Source: Typhlomys cinereus
Taxonomy: Eukaryota; Chordata; Mammalia; Rodentia; Platacanthomyidae
DNA: 64,000 nucleotides
Assembly: GCA_023101885.1 (NCBI GenBank)
Contig: JALPQD010000390.1
Location: 1,723,257 to 1,787,256, forward strand
Direction of reading: 5' to 3'
This document shows positions 62,776-64,000 of this stretch, piece after piece. Positions within the stretch are counted from its first letter, which is position 1, and every line of letters starts with the position of its first letter. The position numbers and the translations under genes are program-made. Under the pieces are notes generated by a model. The model was not told the origin of the DNA and searched no databases. It saw only the letters and a program-made list of their open reading frames with translations.

Positions 62776-63100
62776 GCAGTTTTAGAGCAGCCTTGATGGG
62801 AAGGTCTTTAAAGGTCTTTGAAGGCCATCCCTCACTGCTGGCATTATCATGTGGAACACACCCTACTAATCTGGAGGAACTGATTCTAATCATCCACAGA
62901 GATAAGCTATTAGCCAACTTCCCACAACTCTGTTTCTGAAAGGAAATGGAGATGGGTTTGCCATTACAGATATGATATTACCATCATATCAGCCACAAAG
63001 TCAACTTGATTGGGCCCCAATATGAACAGACCAATGAGATGTAGAAGCCCAAAAGTTCCAATCAGATTTGCAGGAGTTACTTAACCCTATAATGATTAGG
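62776..63100 (+). mobile_element. Possible partial U3 of the same LTR family
   Basis: 'ggcagttttagagcagccttgatgggaaggtctttaaagg' is similar to the left end of the LTR at 61865 ('ggcaggtttagaactgctgggacagtctctgaagg'), and 'ttgattgggcc...gaccaatgag' recurs in both. No R/U5 follows; it is truncated by SINE copy 8. Confidence 0.4.
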
Positions 63101-63116
63101 TGATTTGACAAAATTA

Positions 63117-63349
63117 GACATGATCTTTTTTTTTTAATTTTTTTTATTATTTATTCAATTGTGCATGTATGTATGTGTATGTAACCACCATGGACGCCTC
63201 CTTGTTTACTTTGCCCCGGGATTCACAGGCTCCGCCCTACCAGGACCAGAAACACAGGCCGCCCCTGCTTCCACCCGGCGTCTATACGGGGGTCTAGGAT
63301 CCGAACTCAGGATCCTAGAGGCTTAACCCCTGAGCCACCTCTCCAGCCC
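63117..63349 (-). mobile_element. Young SINE copy 8 (long subfamily, internally shortened)
   Basis: Perfect 16-bp duplication tgatttgacaaaatta (63101-63116, 63350-63365). It lacks the segment that holds 'gaaccacggacgaattcg' in other copies, and part of the head. Confidence 0.9.
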
Positions 63350-63427
63350 TGATTTGACAAAATTAATTGACAGTTTGAATTTGTGAAAACTTCTCAAATT
63401 ATTATATACTAAATCCAAGATTTTTTA

Positions 63428-63674
63428 AAATTTTTTTAATAATTTATTCAATTGTGCGAGTGTATGTGTATGTAGAACCATGGACGAATTCAGGAACCAC
63501 CACTGACCGCCTCCTCCTTGTTTACTCTGCCCCAGGATTCAGAGGCTCCGCCCTACCAGGACCAGAAACACAAGCCACCCCCACTTCTACCCAGTGTCTA
63601 TATGTTGGGTCTAGGATCTGAACTCAGGACCTTCAAGGCAGAGGTTTAACCCCTGAGCCACCTCTCCAGCCCCA
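63428..63674 (-). mobile_element. Young SINE copy 9 (long subfamily)
   Basis: Reverse orientation, T-rich end at left, head ending 'gagccacctctccagcccc'. It keeps 'ccttgtttactctgcc' and 'gggtctaggatc'. Target-site duplication not clear. Only about 80 bases from copy 8. Confidence 0.85.
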
Positions 63675-63797
63675 GGTTTTATTTTTGTAGAGCATACAGG
63701 GTCATAATGTCCTGGGACAATCAGGACAGTCCCTTCATAGTCACCTAAATGTTGCAGGGAAACAGTCTTTTTGGCTGTCCTACCTGGGGTACCAAAA

Positions 63798-64000
63798 TGT
63801 TGCAGGGACAGGACTAACTGTCCCAATGTCGTAGGGTTCTTGTGTTCCGGAGTTGAAGATTGAAACCAGAACATAGTATAGAGGATTAAGGTAGAGTTTA
63901 TTAGAGGAGAGAAAGATTGGAACTCATGGACTCCAGATGTGGAATGCCATAAGGGGCTAGGACGCCCTGGAGAACTCATGGTACCTAGGCATGGAGTCCA
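63798..64000 (-). mobile_element. LTR fragment running off the window
   Basis: Minus-strand LTR with AATAAA-type signal (plus 'tttatt' near 63898) and R/U5 text matching the LTR at 61865-62334 in opposite orientation. It ends in CA at 63798-63799, and the sequence behind it (63760-63797) looks like a primer-site and leader region of a somewhat different type from 62337. Confidence 0.55.

Noticed and set aside
63611..63979. 122-codon minus-strand frame
   Set aside because: It spans SINE copy 9 and an LTR fragment; there is no recognisable domain.

Overview
This is an AT-rich mammalian, almost certainly rodent, nuclear window holding part of a class II olfactory receptor (OR) cluster. The receptors look like the OR8H subfamily (N-terminal [50 protein letters not shown]). 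The rodent call rests on many tRNA-derived SINEs of the B2 superfamily, 7SL/B1-like fragments and rodent-style L1 3' ends. The SINE body differs from mouse B2. A jerboa-type (Dipodoidea) genome is a reasonable but unverified guess.

Nine OR loci lie on the minus strand, mostly 5-8 kb apart. Going up the coordinates: OR-1 (2490-3437, intact), OR-2 (8471-9406, intact), OR-3 (15254-16198, intact but with a TM7 proline), OR-4 (20768-21676, looks open but has lost its ATG and carries two compensating deletions), OR-5 (about 26354-27185, pseudogene), OR-6 (31594-32541, intact), OR-7 (39987-40934, intact), OR-8 (52608-53508, pseudogene) and OR-9 (about 59437-59890, truncated pseudogene). Each intact coding region is one exon with a good splice acceptor 10-25 bases before the ATG. 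A non-coding 5' exon must therefore lie further upstream.

The cluster grew by tandem duplication. OR-3 and OR-4 sit in a recent unit of about 5 kb, and older shared flanks are visible around the other genes. Eight of nine loci keep a related block of 55-75 bases about 1.1-1.7 kb upstream of the ATG. Read in the gene direction its core is close to CCCCTGAGGATGA, which resembles an Olf1/EBF site. It is the best promoter candidate in the window.

Much of the remaining DNA is transposon-derived. There are nine young SINE copies, most with clear target-site duplications, which sort into nested subfamilies. There are also older SINEs, two L1 3' ends with 16-17 bp target-site duplications (one nested in an older L1), several LTR fragments and an inverted pair of one unclassified repeat around OR-8. 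A full-length processed retrocopy of Ube2d2 sits just behind OR-8. No CRISPR, bacterial or viral gene system is present. I found no new biochemical system; the interest lies in the shared upstream element, the disguised pseudogene OR-4 and the repeat chronology.
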